A stretch of 64,000 bases of DNA from Aureococcus anophagefferens (taxonomy: Eukaryota; Sar; Pelagophyceae; Pelagomonadales; Pelagomonadaceae). Under the pieces are notes generated by a model, which was not told the DNA's origin, did not search any database, and was given only the letters and a program-made list of their open reading frames with translations. A program made the position numbers and the translations under genes. The stretch covers positions 2,080,431 through 2,144,430 of the forward strand of contig NW_008705562.1 in NCBI RefSeq assembly GCF_000186865.1, read 5' to 3'. Shown in pieces: positions 19,862-28,971 of the stretch. Each line of letters begins with the position of its first letter. Positions within the stretch are counted from its first letter, which is position 1.

Positions 19862-20077
19862 CCTTCGACCGACTTGCGGTAGTGCGTCAGGAGCACGTGG
19901 CAGTCCTCGCCCTTGCAGAGCGTCTCCTGGATGACCTGGATCGGGCGCCGGGCGCCGTTCGGCGCGCGTCGCAGAGGAGAGCCGCAGCAGCTCGCCGCAG
20001 AGGTCCCGAGTGAGTTCTAGAGTGGGCAAACATCGGCTTCTGTTGACATCGTAGCAGCCCGCATGGACGCCTGAACC

Positions 20078-21292
20078 ATGTCGCGGCGCCTGGCGCTGCT
20101 GGCCTGCGTCGCCGCCGCCGGTGCGGCGCCGGACAACGCCGACGTCGCGGCCTACGTGCGCGGCCTCGGCGCCGTCGTCCCGCATTGCAGCCCCGTGTCC
20201 CAGGGCACGTGCATCTACGTCGACGGCGCCGGCGGCATCGTCCACGCGCGCGACATGTACCGGACCAAGGTCGCGGGCAAGGGCAAGCAGATGCTCATGG
20301 ACATGATGCTGCGCGGCGCCGTCGAGGCGCTGGCCGCGGGCGGCGCGGCGCTGCCCGGGCGGTGGACGTCGTTCAACATGGTCTACACAGCCGCGGGGCC
20401 GACGAAGCGGCGGCCCTTCCCGACGCTCGCCATCGGCAAGCGCGAGCCGCACCGGCCGGGCCTGCTCATCCCGAACCCCTTCTTCGTGTCGCCGGCCTGG
20501 TGGGCGGACCACGCGGCGCGGACGCTCCGGCGCGCGGCGTCGCGGCCCTTCCGAGAGCGGGACAGCCGCGCGCTCTTCCGCGGGTCCTGCGGGCCCGGCG
20601 CCGCCGCGCGCCTCGAGCTGCTGCGCGTCGCGGCGGCCCTCGGGGACCGGCTCGACGTCGGCTTCACGGGCGTCGACGGCTTCCCGTCGCTCGGCGCGTG
20701 CGTCGCGGCGCTCGAGGCGAAGACGGGCCTCGCGGCGCCGCGCGGCGCGAACGTCTCCGCGGCGCACGTCGCCCAGGCCAACTACAGCGCCTACAAGTAC
20801 CTCATCCACATGCCCGGCTCGGCGACGGGCTCCTACTCGCGGAACCTCCAGTACCTCTGGACGCACGGGTCCGTCGTCCTCGTCTGGAACCACACCGCGA
20901 CGGAGTGGTACTACGGCGCGCTCGTCGACGGCGTCCACTACGTGTCCGTCGACGCGGCGACGCTGGGCGACAAACTCGCGGACCTCGAGCGCGACCCGGC
21001 GCTCCGGGCGCGGCTCGTGCGCGGCGCGCGGCGCTTCTTCGACGACCACCTCGCGGCGCCCGTACTCGTCGACCGCTGGCGCGCGGTGCTCGACGCGCTC
21101 GGCGCGGCCCAGGACCGGGGCGACCCGGCCATCCCCGAGTCGGCCTGCACCTGCGACGCGCGCCTCGCCGCGACCTACGCGGCCTGCGACCAGTGCGACG
21201 TCACGCGCCTTGGCCCCGCGGACGTCGCGCACCACGTCGGCATCGCGAAGCGCGCGCGGCCGCCCCGCGTCGCGCCCCTGGGGGGGGCTTAA
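20078..21292 (+). CDS. GT90/CAP10-family glycosyltransferase
   Basis: 404 residues with signal peptide (LALLACVAAAGAAP). The CAP10/POGLUT signature is visible: RALFRGSCGPGAAARLELL (the 'FRG' nucleotide-sugar loop), LDVGFTGVDGF, SAYKYLIHMPG (the 'yKYlId-dG' element), GSYSRNLQYLWTHGSVVLV and ATEWYYGALVDGVHYVSVD. Family members are ER/Golgi xylosyl- or glucosyltransferases acting on proteins or capsular glycans. The C-terminus has a Cys cluster (CTCDARLAATYAACDQC). It ends 12 bp from the stop of the convergent EF-hand gene. Confidence 0.88.
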   Translation: MSRRLALLACVAAAGAAPDNADVAAYVRGLGAVVPHCSPVSQGTCIYVDGAGGIVHARDMYRTKVAGKGKQMLMDMMLRGAVEALAAGGAALPGRWTSFNMVYTAAGPTKRRPFPTLAIGKREPHRPGLLIPNPFFVSPAWWADHAARTLRRAASRPFRERDSRALFRGSCGPGAAARLELLRVAAALGDRLDVGFTGVDGFPSLGACVAALEAKTGLAAPRGANVSAAHVAQANYSAYKYLIHMPGSATGSYSRNLQYLWTHGSVVLVWNHTATEWYYGALVDGVHYVSVDAATLGDKLADLERDPALRARLVRGARRFFDDHLAAPVLVDRWRAVLDALGAAQDRGDPAIPESACTCDARLAATYAACDQCDVTRLGPADVAHHVGIAKRARPPRVAPLGGA

Positions 21293-21304
21293 GAAGGCAG
21301 CGGC

Positions 21305-22647
21305 CTAGGTGGCGAGCTCGAGGTCCGGCGTCGGTGCGATCTCGAGGTCCCGCGAGAAGGACACGGATCGGCGCCCGCGCGGCCGCGGCGGCGGGTCCGC
21401 GTCGACGGCCAGGCCCACGTCGCGTGCGAAAAAGCGCGTCGCGACGGACGGCGTCGGCGGCGGCTTCTGCGGGCCGAGGGCCGCGAGCTGCCGGACGACG
21501 TCCGCGCTCGCGCGCGCGCGGACGCAGTGGCGGAGGAGCTCGTCGACGGCGGCCTCGAGCTCCGCGTGGTCCGCGGACCCGTCCGTGTCGCGCGCCGCGA
21601 GGAGCGCCGCGGCGTCGCCCAGGGCCCGCTGGGCGTCGAGGACGAGGTCCGCGCGGCCGCCGGGCGCCGCCGGCGGCCGCGCGGGCGACCGCGGCCGCGC
21701 GCGGCGCGGCTCGGGCAGCGGCGGCGGCGGCGCGCGCGGGCTCGAGCACTTCCAGGCCTTCTGGGACCCGTCGGTCTTGTTCGCGCCGTGCGTCGCCTCG
21801 TCGCGCTGGTTCGCGAGCGTCGCCTCCCCCCTGAAGATGGCGTCGACGAAGCCGCCGCCGCCGGGCGCGCGCTTCCGCGGCGACGGCACCGCGAGGTCGT
21901 CGACGCGGCGCCGCCGCGGCGACCGCGGCGGCGACGCCGCCGGCGAAGCCGCGGGCCCGTCGACGAAGAGCTCCATCTCCGGGACGCTCAGGCGGTCGTC
22001 GCCGCCCGTGTCGAGTTCGCGAAACAGGAGCGCGATGTCCGCGTCGGAGCACGACCGCGGCGGGAGGTTGAGCCGGCCCCTCACGAGGGCCTCGAGCTCG
22101 CGCGGGTCCCAGGACCCGTCGTGGTCGAGGTCGGCCTGCTCGAAGAAGGCCGCCGTCGACAGGCCCTCGCGCTTGATCGCGGCCCGGAGCCGCTTCCGGA
22201 TGACGCCGAGCCGCTCGGCCCGGCGGAGCGCGGCCTGCTCCGCCGCGAGCCGGTTCGCCGGGTCGAGGCAGTGGACGAGCTCGACGTCGTCGTCGGCGAC
22301 GGGCGGCGCCGCCGCGTCCGTCTTGGTCGTCGCCTTCCTGCGCCGGCCGCGGAGGTAGCGCGCGAACTCCTCGCGGTCGATGGACCCGTCGCCCGTGCGG
22401 TCGATGGCCTTGAAGGACTGGCGCACGGCGTCGTCGGTCACGGACGCCGCCGTCAGCTGCAGCGCCTTGCGCAGCGTGTTGTAGAACTCCTTGTAGGACA
22501 GCGACCCGGAGCCGTCCTCGTCGGCGCGCCGCAGCAGCGCGCCGACCGTGGGCACCTTCGCCTCGACGGCGGCGACGAGCAGCCGCTGCCGCACGTGCTC
22601 GGCGATGGCGTCGGGGCTCCGCTTCGACAGCACCTTCTGCTTGTTGG
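21305..22647 (-). CDS. Multi EF-hand calcium-binding protein (5' end lost in gap)
   Basis: About 447 residues before the 50-N gap; the start codon is not present. EF-hand loops from the N side: DEDGSGSLSYKEF, DRTGDGSIDREEF, DLDHDGSWDPREL and DTGGDDRLSVPEM, then a degenerate RDTDGSADHAEL near the C-terminus. The first three have good 1-3-5-12 ligands, so real Ca binding is likely. The tail is Pro/Arg-rich and ends with RRSVSFSRDLE, a possible phosphorylation site. The gene probably starts within or close to the gap because a divergent gene begins at 22832. A Ca sensor or cytoskeletal adaptor are both possible. Confidence 0.82.
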
Positions 22648-22697
22648 NNNNNNNNNNNNNNNNNNNNNNNNNNNNNNNNNNNNNNNNNNNNNNNNNN
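22648..22697. other. Assembly gap (50 N)
   Basis: Fifty Ns, probably a placeholder length. It removes the 5' end of the EF-hand gene. Just beyond it (about 22698-22730) the word GATTAGGGG(C/T) occurs twice about 20 bp apart, so a local tandem repeat may have broken the assembly. Confidence 0.9.
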
Positions 22698-22776
22698 CGA
22701 TTAGGGGCTGCCCGACTGATTAGGGGTGGGACATGCTCATCGATCGGGCTGCCTTGAGCACGGTCAGGCCCGAGCC

Positions 22777-22787
22777 ATAATATAACC
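22777..22787 (+). promoter_or_regulatory. Possible TATA-like element
   Basis: ATAATATAACC, about 45 bp upstream of the ATG at 22832, is one of very few A/T-only words in this GC-rich intergenic stretch. It is placed plausibly for a core promoter. No experimental support. Confidence 0.3.
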
Positions 22788-22831
22788 CCTTCTTCAATTT
22801 GCCGTTCAATGAAGCGCGATGAAGTGACACA

Positions 22832-24559
22832 ATGGGCAGCCTGATTGTGTTGCTGCTGGCGCTCGCCGGTGCCGACGCCTCGCAGCAGTGGCGCGTGAGC
22901 GGCGGCGACGGTCCGCAGGAGACGGTGCGCGTCGACGGCCTCGAGGCGGCGCTCGCGGCGGCGGCGGCGGCGCGCGCCGAGACCATCGTCGCCGTCGCGC
23001 CGTCGGCGTCGGGCGACGCCTACGCGGCGTCGGGCGCGGCGGCGGCCGTCGACCGCTTCCTGACGACGCGCCTCGAGTACGCGCTCGCGCGCGAGCCCTT
23101 CGACGGGGGCGGCGCCGTCGAGCTCCGCTACGAGGCGTCCGCGGCGGAGCTCGCGGCCGCGTGGCGGCGGCACCAGTTCGGCCCCGGGTCCTGCGACGCC
23201 GTCGTGACGACGGGCCAGCTCGCGTCCCTCGGCGCGACCGTGGGCAAGTACGGCCACGTGGGCCTCGACGCGCTGCGCCGGGGCTACACGATCCAGCACC
23301 CGCTCACGATCGACAAGTGGTACATGGCGCAGGGCTCCGACGGCTTCTGCGGCGACGAGCGGGGGCGCTTCGAGTGCCTCTTCCTCCCCTGGAACCGCTG
23401 CCCGACGCGCGCGACCGTCGAGCGCCTCGACGGCGAGGCCGCGCGGCGCGGCGACGCGAAGCGGCCGACGGCGACGATGCTCGGGCCGTCGAACGCGTAC
23501 AGCGGCCGCTTCGCCGTCTTCGGGTCCGCGGCGGCGAGCCTCTGCGACAAGTCGACGCCCCTCTTCGCCCGGTGCCCGCCCCACTCGAGCCTCTGCGGCG
23601 ACCCGCCCGCGCCCGCGCCGCGGTGCGCCAACGTGACGCGCGCGTTCGACCTCCGCGAGGCCGAGCCCGACGAGCGGTGGGACAGCGAGCGGCGGCTGAC
23701 GCTCCTCCACCGCGCCCTCTGGGACCGGCCCGCCTGGCGCCTGCGCAACGCGACGGCCGCCGAGGAGCGGGCCTTCTACGACCGCGCGCCGTCGTTCCGC
23801 GCGGCCGCGGCCGCCGGCCGGTGCGCGTTCGTGCACATCCGCCACGGCGACAAGCTCTACGACCGCTGGCTCAGGATCCACAAGACGCGGTCCTTCGCCG
23901 TCGACCTGCCCCAGTACGTCTCCGAGGCGCTGCCGCTCCTCGGGCTCCTGGGCTCCGAGAGGCCGCACGAGGTGCTGCTCATGAGCGACGACGGCGACAT
24001 GGTCGCCGACGCGGCCGCCGTCGCCGGCGTCGCGCGCATCCACGCCGCCCCCGCGAGCCTCGGCGCCGTGTCGAGCCACTGCCGCAAGAGCGACCAGCGG
24101 TCCCTGCTCCGGCCCGCGCCGCGGCCGGGCCTCCGCTGCTCGGAGAAGCTCGGCGCGAACAGCGGCGACTGGAAGCGGGGCGTCGGGGAGCTCGCGCGCA
24201 TCCTCGCGTCCCTGCGCCTCGCGGCGAAGTGCGACGCCGTCGTCCACAACTACGAGAGCAGCTTCGTCCACGTCCTCTGGCGCGACGCGTGCAGCCGCCG
24301 CGGGCCCCGGGGCTGCCAGCTCTCCTTCTCCTTCGGCAGCCAGGAGGCCTCGACGGCGGCGGCGACGAACGCCAAGCTCGGCCGCACCTGCGCCCAGCCG
24401 GCGACGCCCGAGGCCGTGCGCAAGGAGTACGGCACGGGCCGCCGGACCTGCGACCCGCCGTCGCCGCCCGTGCCCGGCCCGACGTTCTGGAGCGACGCGG
24501 CCGAGGCGTTCTTCCGACCCCTCGAGGCGCGGGCGCGGGAGCAGGAGGCCGGGGGGTAA
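22832..24559 (+). CDS. GT23-like alpha-fucosyltransferase / O-FucT-fold protein
   Basis: 575 residues with signal peptide (IVLLLALAGADA). The nucleotide-sugar fold is marked by CAFVHIRHGDKLYDRW (the 'H-R--DK' element of GT23 and related fucosyltransferases), HEVLLMSDDGDMV (the 'ATDD' element) and ANSGDWKRGVGELARIL...CDAVVHNYESSFVHVLW, equivalent to the C-terminal 'D--V-t-SS---r' motif. Multiple Cys pairs fit a secretory enzyme. I infer GDP-fucose transfer in the ER/Golgi; acceptor unknown. A weak TATA-like element precedes it. Confidence 0.75.
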   Translation: MGSLIVLLLALAGADASQQWRVSGGDGPQETVRVDGLEAALAAAAAARAETIVAVAPSASGDAYAASGAAAAVDRFLTTRLEYALAREPFDGGGAVELRYEASAAELAAAWRRHQFGPGSCDAVVTTGQLASLGATVGKYGHVGLDALRRGYTIQHPLTIDKWYMAQGSDGFCGDERGRFECLFLPWNRCPTRATVERLDGEAARRGDAKRPTATMLGPSNAYSGRFAVFGSAAASLCDKSTPLFARCPPHSSLCGDPPAPAPRCANVTRAFDLREAEPDERWDSERRLTLLHRALWDRPAWRLRNATAAEERAFYDRAPSFRAAAAAGRCAFVHIRHGDKLYDRWLRIHKTRSFAVDLPQYVSEALPLLGLLGSERPHEVLLMSDDGDMVADAAAVAGVARIHAAPASLGAVSSHCRKSDQRSLLRPAPRPGLRCSEKLGANSGDWKRGVGELARILASLRLAAKCDAVVHNYESSFVHVLWRDACSRRGPRGCQLSFSFGSQEASTAAATNAKLGRTCAQPATPEAVRKEYGTGRRTCDPPSPPVPGPTFWSDAAEAFFRPLEARAREQEAGG

Positions 24560-24766
24560 CTCGGTTGGTGTTCTCCTGCGAGGCCTCCAGCGCCGGACTG
24601 GGCCGCCGGCAGGCGTGGCGACGGACCGCGCGCTCGGACATTTGGCGGCGAAGGTCTGACCCGAGCGCTTGACCCACTCCGGCAGCCGGTTTCAAAAAGG
24701 AGACGCCGCGGCGCGACGCGGGGAACCCTTCCAACGGCGCCGCCCCTTCACGGGTAGTTGAAACAC

Positions 24767-25858
24767 ATGGAGACGCACGGCGCGACCGCCGCACACATCA
24801 CCGGCGGCGGCGCCGCCGCCCTCGACGGGCTCTACTTTCTGCTCCAGGCCGCGGAGACCGCCGCGCCGTCGACCGCCGCGCCGGAGCCCACTTTCGCGAA
24901 GAAGTCCGCCGTCGATGGCTCTGCGTCGGCGCGGAGCGGCGCCGCGCCTTCAACGCGCTTCGTACCGCGGACGGGTACGACGGAGGCGTTCGAAAAGTGG
25001 GTTTTGGAGCACGCGGACCACCCGTACCCTACGAACGAGCTGCTCCATACCTTCGCGGACACCTGGGGCGCGCCATTCGTCTACGTCTCGGAATGGTTCA
25101 GAAACATGCGCAAGCGCAAGTACCTGCCGCTCGCGCGCGGCAAGCGCGGCCCCCACGGCGCCTTCGAGACCGCGCTCGTGGGCCTGATTCCGGCGGCGGC
25201 CCGGGAACGGGCCGGTGAAGAATACAAAGGGCGGCGACGGGCGGTGCCGCAGCTCCCGGTTTCACACCAGGCCGCCGCCGCGCCGGCCCGCGAGGCGCCC
25301 GCGCGGGCCGCGGACGTGGCCGTCCCCCGGCGCCCCGCGCCCCTTGTAGTGCACGCCCTTCTGGCGCGTGGGCCGGTCGACGAGCCCGCCGTCGCCGTCG
25401 AGCCCGTCGCCGCGGAGCCCGCCATTCAAGCTTCCGTGGAGCCCTTCCCGAAGCCCGCGGGCGTGCCGCCGCTCGTCGCGATCGCCGGCCCGCCGCCGGC
25501 GCCGGACTCCCGGACGCGCGGCGTCCTCGACCGGCTGGCGGCTCTGGCGCCGGCGCCGGCGCCGGCGCCGTTCAAGATCAAGGTCCCCTTCAAGCGACCG
25601 GCCCCCGGCGCGGCGCCCGCGGACGACGCCGAGCCCGCGGCCGCGGCCGCGGAGGCGCCGACGGTCGCGGACGAGACGGCGGTCGCGGCCCGCTCCGCGC
25701 GGCCCAAGAAGGACCCCGGCCTCGCAGCGAGCAAGGCCCTCAAGGTCGACAATCGGCGTGCGACCCAGGTCTATTCCGAGGACGACCTCTGGGCGCCGCG
25801 GAAACGCCGCGCCGTCGCCGCCTCCGCCGACGAAGCCTCCCGGCCCGCCGACATTTGA
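24767..25858 (+). CDS. TALE-like (homeobox KN) transcription factor
   Basis: 363 residues. Residues about 72-121 are a homeobox-KN domain: WVLEHADHPYPTNELL contains the TALE 'PYP' loop extension (P86-Y87-P88), and the recognition helix ends VSEWFRNMRKRKYLPL with the W-F-x-N-x-R signature (W110, F111, N113, R115). The helix 2-3 turn (ADTWGAPFVY) is divergent. The rest is low-complexity Ala/Pro with basic clusters (KKDPGLAASKALK, RKRRAV) that may be nuclear signals. TALE proteins in algae control zygote or life-cycle programmes, but that role is not shown here. The first ATG is used as start. Confidence 0.8.
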   Translation: METHGATAAHITGGGAAALDGLYFLLQAAETAAPSTAAPEPTFAKKSAVDGSASARSGAAPSTRFVPRTGTTEAFEKWVLEHADHPYPTNELLHTFADTWGAPFVYVSEWFRNMRKRKYLPLARGKRGPHGAFETALVGLIPAAARERAGEEYKGRRRAVPQLPVSHQAAAAPAREAPARAADVAVPRRPAPLVVHALLARGPVDEPAVAVEPVAAEPAIQASVEPFPKPAGVPPLVAIAGPPPAPDSRTRGVLDRLAALAPAPAPAPFKIKVPFKRPAPGAAPADDAEPAAAAAEAPTVADETAVAARSARPKKDPGLAASKALKVDNRRATQVYSEDDLWAPRKRRAVAASADEASRPADI

Positions 25859-25909
25859 GGCGGAGCCGCCCGACTCATAATACACACTCGCAAGACAAAG
25901 CCACTCTCC

Positions 25910-26808
25910 TTAGCGGCAGCTCAGGTCGAGGAGCGGGCAGGGCCCCGCGAGGGCGCACTCCTTCTTCTGGAGCTTGCCGTTCTTCGCGCAGCGCGTGCAG
26001 CACTTGCCGTGCTCCACGAGGAGGACGTGGAGCGCGAACTTGACCTCGTCGGGCACGCGGCGGTTCAGGTGCTCGTAGGCCTTCTCGCGCGTCGCGGCCT
26101 CGGGGAGCCACTTGCACATCTTCGCGATGTGGAGCACGTGCGTGTCGACTGGAAATTCCGCTCTCCCCATGGTGAACATCATGACGCAGGACACGGTCTT
26201 CGGGCCGACGCCCTTGAACGACGACAGCGTGCGCTTGACGACGGCGTCGTCGCGCTCGCCGTGGAGCCACTGGAGGCAGGGCTCGCCGGCCGCTCCCCGG
26301 CCGGCGACGCGCGGGTCCGCCAGGATCGCGCGGACGCGCTCCATCTTGACCTCGGCCAGGCCGCCGCAGCGCACGAGCTCCTCGGCGACGCCCGCGGGCG
26401 CCGCGAGCACCTCGGACCACGTCGGCAGGCCCGCCTTGAGGCGCTCAAAGGCCACGAGGGACGTCTTGTCCGTCGTGTTCTGCGAGAGGATCGTCCGCAC
26501 GAGCGAGTCGAGGATCGACTTGCGCTGCTCGGTCGCCTTCTTGTGCTCGACGTCGCCGTGCGCAGCGACAGCGCCGCCGTCGCCTCGACGGCCGCCTCGC
26601 GCGACGGCGCGGCCCAGTCCGGGTACGGCTCCTCGGCCGCGGACTTGACCTTGGCTTTGCTGCTCGCGGCCTTGCGGCTCGTCGCCTCGGGCAGCACCTC
26701 GATCTTGCAGCTGCCCTCCGGCTTGGCGGCCTTGGGCGTGCTCGCCTTGCTCGCCTTGGCTTTCGCGGCGGCGGCTGCCTTCTTGGGGATGCGTTCGACC
26801 TTCACCAT
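25910..26808 (-). CDS. HhH-GPD base-excision DNA glycosylase (EndoIII-like)
   Basis: complement(25910-26545, 26590-26808), 284 residues; a 44-nt intron (GTCGAG...GTCGAG) joins PSREAA to HKKATEQRKS in frame. A single-base frameshift at about 26565 is the alternative. The N-terminus is Lys/Ala-rich and basic, suiting nuclear targeting. The core has SILDSLVRTILSQNTTDK, FKGVGPKTVSCVMMF (hairpin with catalytic Lys) and FPVDTHVLHIAK (catalytic Asp). The C-terminal cysteines (GKCCTRCAKNGKL, then ECALAGPCPLLDLSC) may bind an Fe-S cluster, though spacing differs from classical EndoIII. It resembles plant single-domain relatives of DEMETER-like proteins. Role: excision of oxidised or modified bases. 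Confidence 0.85.
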
Positions 26809-26966
26809 TGCACTTGCACGCTCTAGATTTCAAACGGCTGAAGTTGGCGCGCGCGAGGAGCTGCGGCGCCGCCAGCGTGGCGCTTCTTGTGAACGAGCCG
26901 ATCGAGCTGCATCTGAGCCGCCTTGCATCTGCCTTGCACCGTCGCATGATGGTTGCAACAGCAAGC

Positions 26967-28250
26967 ATGCGCTTCCTGAGCCACCGAATCGCCTTCGCAG
27001 CTCGCCGCCGCGCCGCCGCCGCGCGCTCGCAGCGCACTTTGGCCTCGTCGCGCCGCGCCGCGGCCATGGCGAGCTTCAAGGTCATGGAGGTGCTCAACAA
27101 GGCGAACCTCCTCGAGGCGTCGGGCGCGTCGATCATGCACATGGAGGTGGGCCAGCCGTCGTCGCCCGCGCCGCCGTCGGCGCGGCGCGCCGCCGAGGCC
27201 GAGCTCGCCGTCGACGCGGCCATGGGCTACACGTCCGCGAATGGCCTGCCGGAGCTGAAAAACCGCATCGCGCGATGGTACGCGGACCGCCACGGGTCGG
27301 CCGTCGACCCGGAGCGCGTCGTCGTCACGACGGGCTCCTCGGCGGGCTTCGTCCTGAGCTTCATGGCCCTCTGGGACGCCGGCGACAAGGTCGGCGTGCC
27401 GAGCACCGCGTACCCGTGCTACAGGAACGTGCTCCGGTCGCTCGGCTGCGAGGCCGTGCCCCTCGCCGGCGACGCGGGCGACCCGCGGAGCGGCTTCGAG
27501 TTCCCGACGCCGGCCCAGGTCGAGGCGGCGGCGGCGGGCGACGGCATCGCGGGCCTCATCCTGTCGTCGCCGAGCAACCCGACGGGCGCCGCGCTGAGCG
27601 CGGCGGAGCTCTCCGCGCTCGCCGCGACCTGCGACGGCGCGGGCGTGCGCTTCATCTCCGACGAGATCTACCACCACATCGCCTACGGCGCCGAGCCGTC
27701 GCCGTCGGCCGTCGACCTGCCCGGCGCCGTCGTCGTGAACAGCTTCTCCAAGTTCTTCTCGATGACGGGCTGGCGCGTCGGCTGGCTCGTGCTCCCCGCC
27801 GGCGACGCGGAGCTCGCCGGCGCCGTCGCGCGCCTCCAGCAGAACCTCTTCATCAACGCGCCGACGGTGTCGCAGATCGCCGCAACCGCCGCGTTCGACG
27901 ACGTCGACGACGCGCTCGACGGCCACGTCCGGCGCTACGCGGCGAACCGAAACGTCGTCCTCGGCGCGCTCGAGCGCATGGGCGTCGACGCGGCCCACGT
28001 CGCGCCCGCCGCGGGCGCGTTCTACGTCTACGCCGACCTCGGCGCCTACGGCGTCGCCGACTCCGTCGACCTCTGCAACCGCCTCCTCGACGACGAGGGC
28101 GTCGCCATCACGCCGGGCGTCGACTTCGAGTTCGAGGAGGCCATCGGCAAGCGCCGCGTCCGCATCTCCTACTGTGGCGCGACGCCGGACGTCGAGGAGG
28201 CCATGGCGCGCCTCGCGCGCTGGTGGGCCGCGGGCAAGTACAAGCAGTAG
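26967..28250 (+). CDS. Class I/II PLP-dependent aminotransferase, organelle-targeted
   Basis: 427 residues from this Met (another in-frame Met lies at 26946). The first 35 residues (MRFLSHRIAFAARRRAAAA...) are Arg/Ala-rich and lack acids, as in mitochondrial presequences. The fold-type I core shows MHMEVGQPSSPAP, MGYTSANGLPELKN, TTGSSAGFVLSF (phosphate-binding loop), SSPSNPTGAALS, FISDEIYHH (Asp and Tyr that contact PLP) and NSFSKFFSMTGWRVGW with the Schiff-base Lys262. It ends with RVRISYCG, the carboxylate-binding Arg. It belongs to the aspartate aminotransferase superfamily; the amino-acid substrate cannot be told from sequence alone. Confidence 0.9.
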   Translation: MRFLSHRIAFAARRRAAAARSQRTLASSRRAAAMASFKVMEVLNKANLLEASGASIMHMEVGQPSSPAPPSARRAAEAELAVDAAMGYTSANGLPELKNRIARWYADRHGSAVDPERVVVTTGSSAGFVLSFMALWDAGDKVGVPSTAYPCYRNVLRSLGCEAVPLAGDAGDPRSGFEFPTPAQVEAAAAGDGIAGLILSSPSNPTGAALSAAELSALAATCDGAGVRFISDEIYHHIAYGAEPSPSAVDLPGAVVVNSFSKFFSMTGWRVGWLVLPAGDAELAGAVARLQQNLFINAPTVSQIAATAAFDDVDDALDGHVRRYAANRNVVLGALERMGVDAAHVAPAAGAFYVYADLGAYGVADSVDLCNRLLDDEGVAITPGVDFEFEEAIGKRRVRISYCGATPDVEEAMARLARWWAAGKYKQ

Positions 28251-28971
28251 GGGCCGACGCAGCGCGGCTAACGAAGAGCGGTGTGGCTCGCGCCTTTTTT
28301 GGGAACTTCGAGGTGTCGCAGAACGCGGCGGCAAGTTGAATGTCAACGTGCAGCTGGACGACTTCTTCGCATTCTCGGACGACGTCGAGCTCGAGGCGCT
28401 CGTGCAGTTCGACGACCTTATCGACGACCACACCCGAACGACGACCTCGAACGCTGAGATGAACAGTTTGTGAAGCATCACACTGAAAGATCAGTGAGCG
28501 CGATCGAGCATTGTGCGCCACTGCTCGTCCGTCGGCCTCGCGAATATCGACGTCGCCGCGCCGCGAGCCCCACCCGCGACCGTCATCAGCCCTCGGGGGC
28601 CTCACGGACACGCACGCTCCGCCGCCGGCCATCTGCGGGACATCAACCCCCTGCTTCGTCGACGCCGAACACGAATTTCTGCGGCGAAAGAAAACGAGCA
28701 GTAGGCGAACCGCCGCGTCTCTTCAACGCCCCACGCCGAGGCCTCGAGGCGTCGTCGAGACCTCGGCGCTCTGCTTCGAGGACTTGGCCGACGCCAGCCT
28801 CTGTACCCGCGCGCGCGCCCCGCCGCCCGCTCGTCGGAACGCGATCCCGCCGAACCGCCGACGCCCTCGTCCGCCGACCGCCACGTCGCCCAGCCCGCCC
28901 TCCCCCGCCCCCACATCGCGCGCTCCGCCGACCGCCGACACCCCTCGCCCACAGGCCGGTGAAGTGAAGCG
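28251..28971 (+). other. Intergenic region upstream of the giant FG-GAP gene
   Basis: About 720 bp. The first 250 bp has several competing open frames, none with recognisable similarity; the last 300 bp is pyrimidine-biased on the plus strand (repeated CCG/CGCC words) up to GTGAAGCG just before the ATG at 28972. No RNA gene or repeat was found. Confidence 0.5.

Noticed and set aside
22832..24559. Viral or bacterial origin of the GT23-like and other single-exon genes
   Set aside because: Base composition, codon pattern and neighbours match the host genes; nothing in the sequence points to transfer.
26561..26590. A frameshift (pseudogene) in the DNA glycosylase
   Set aside because: A 44-nt intron with GTCGAG donor and acceptor restores frame with both exons divisible by three and keeps all catalytic residues; an intron is simpler.
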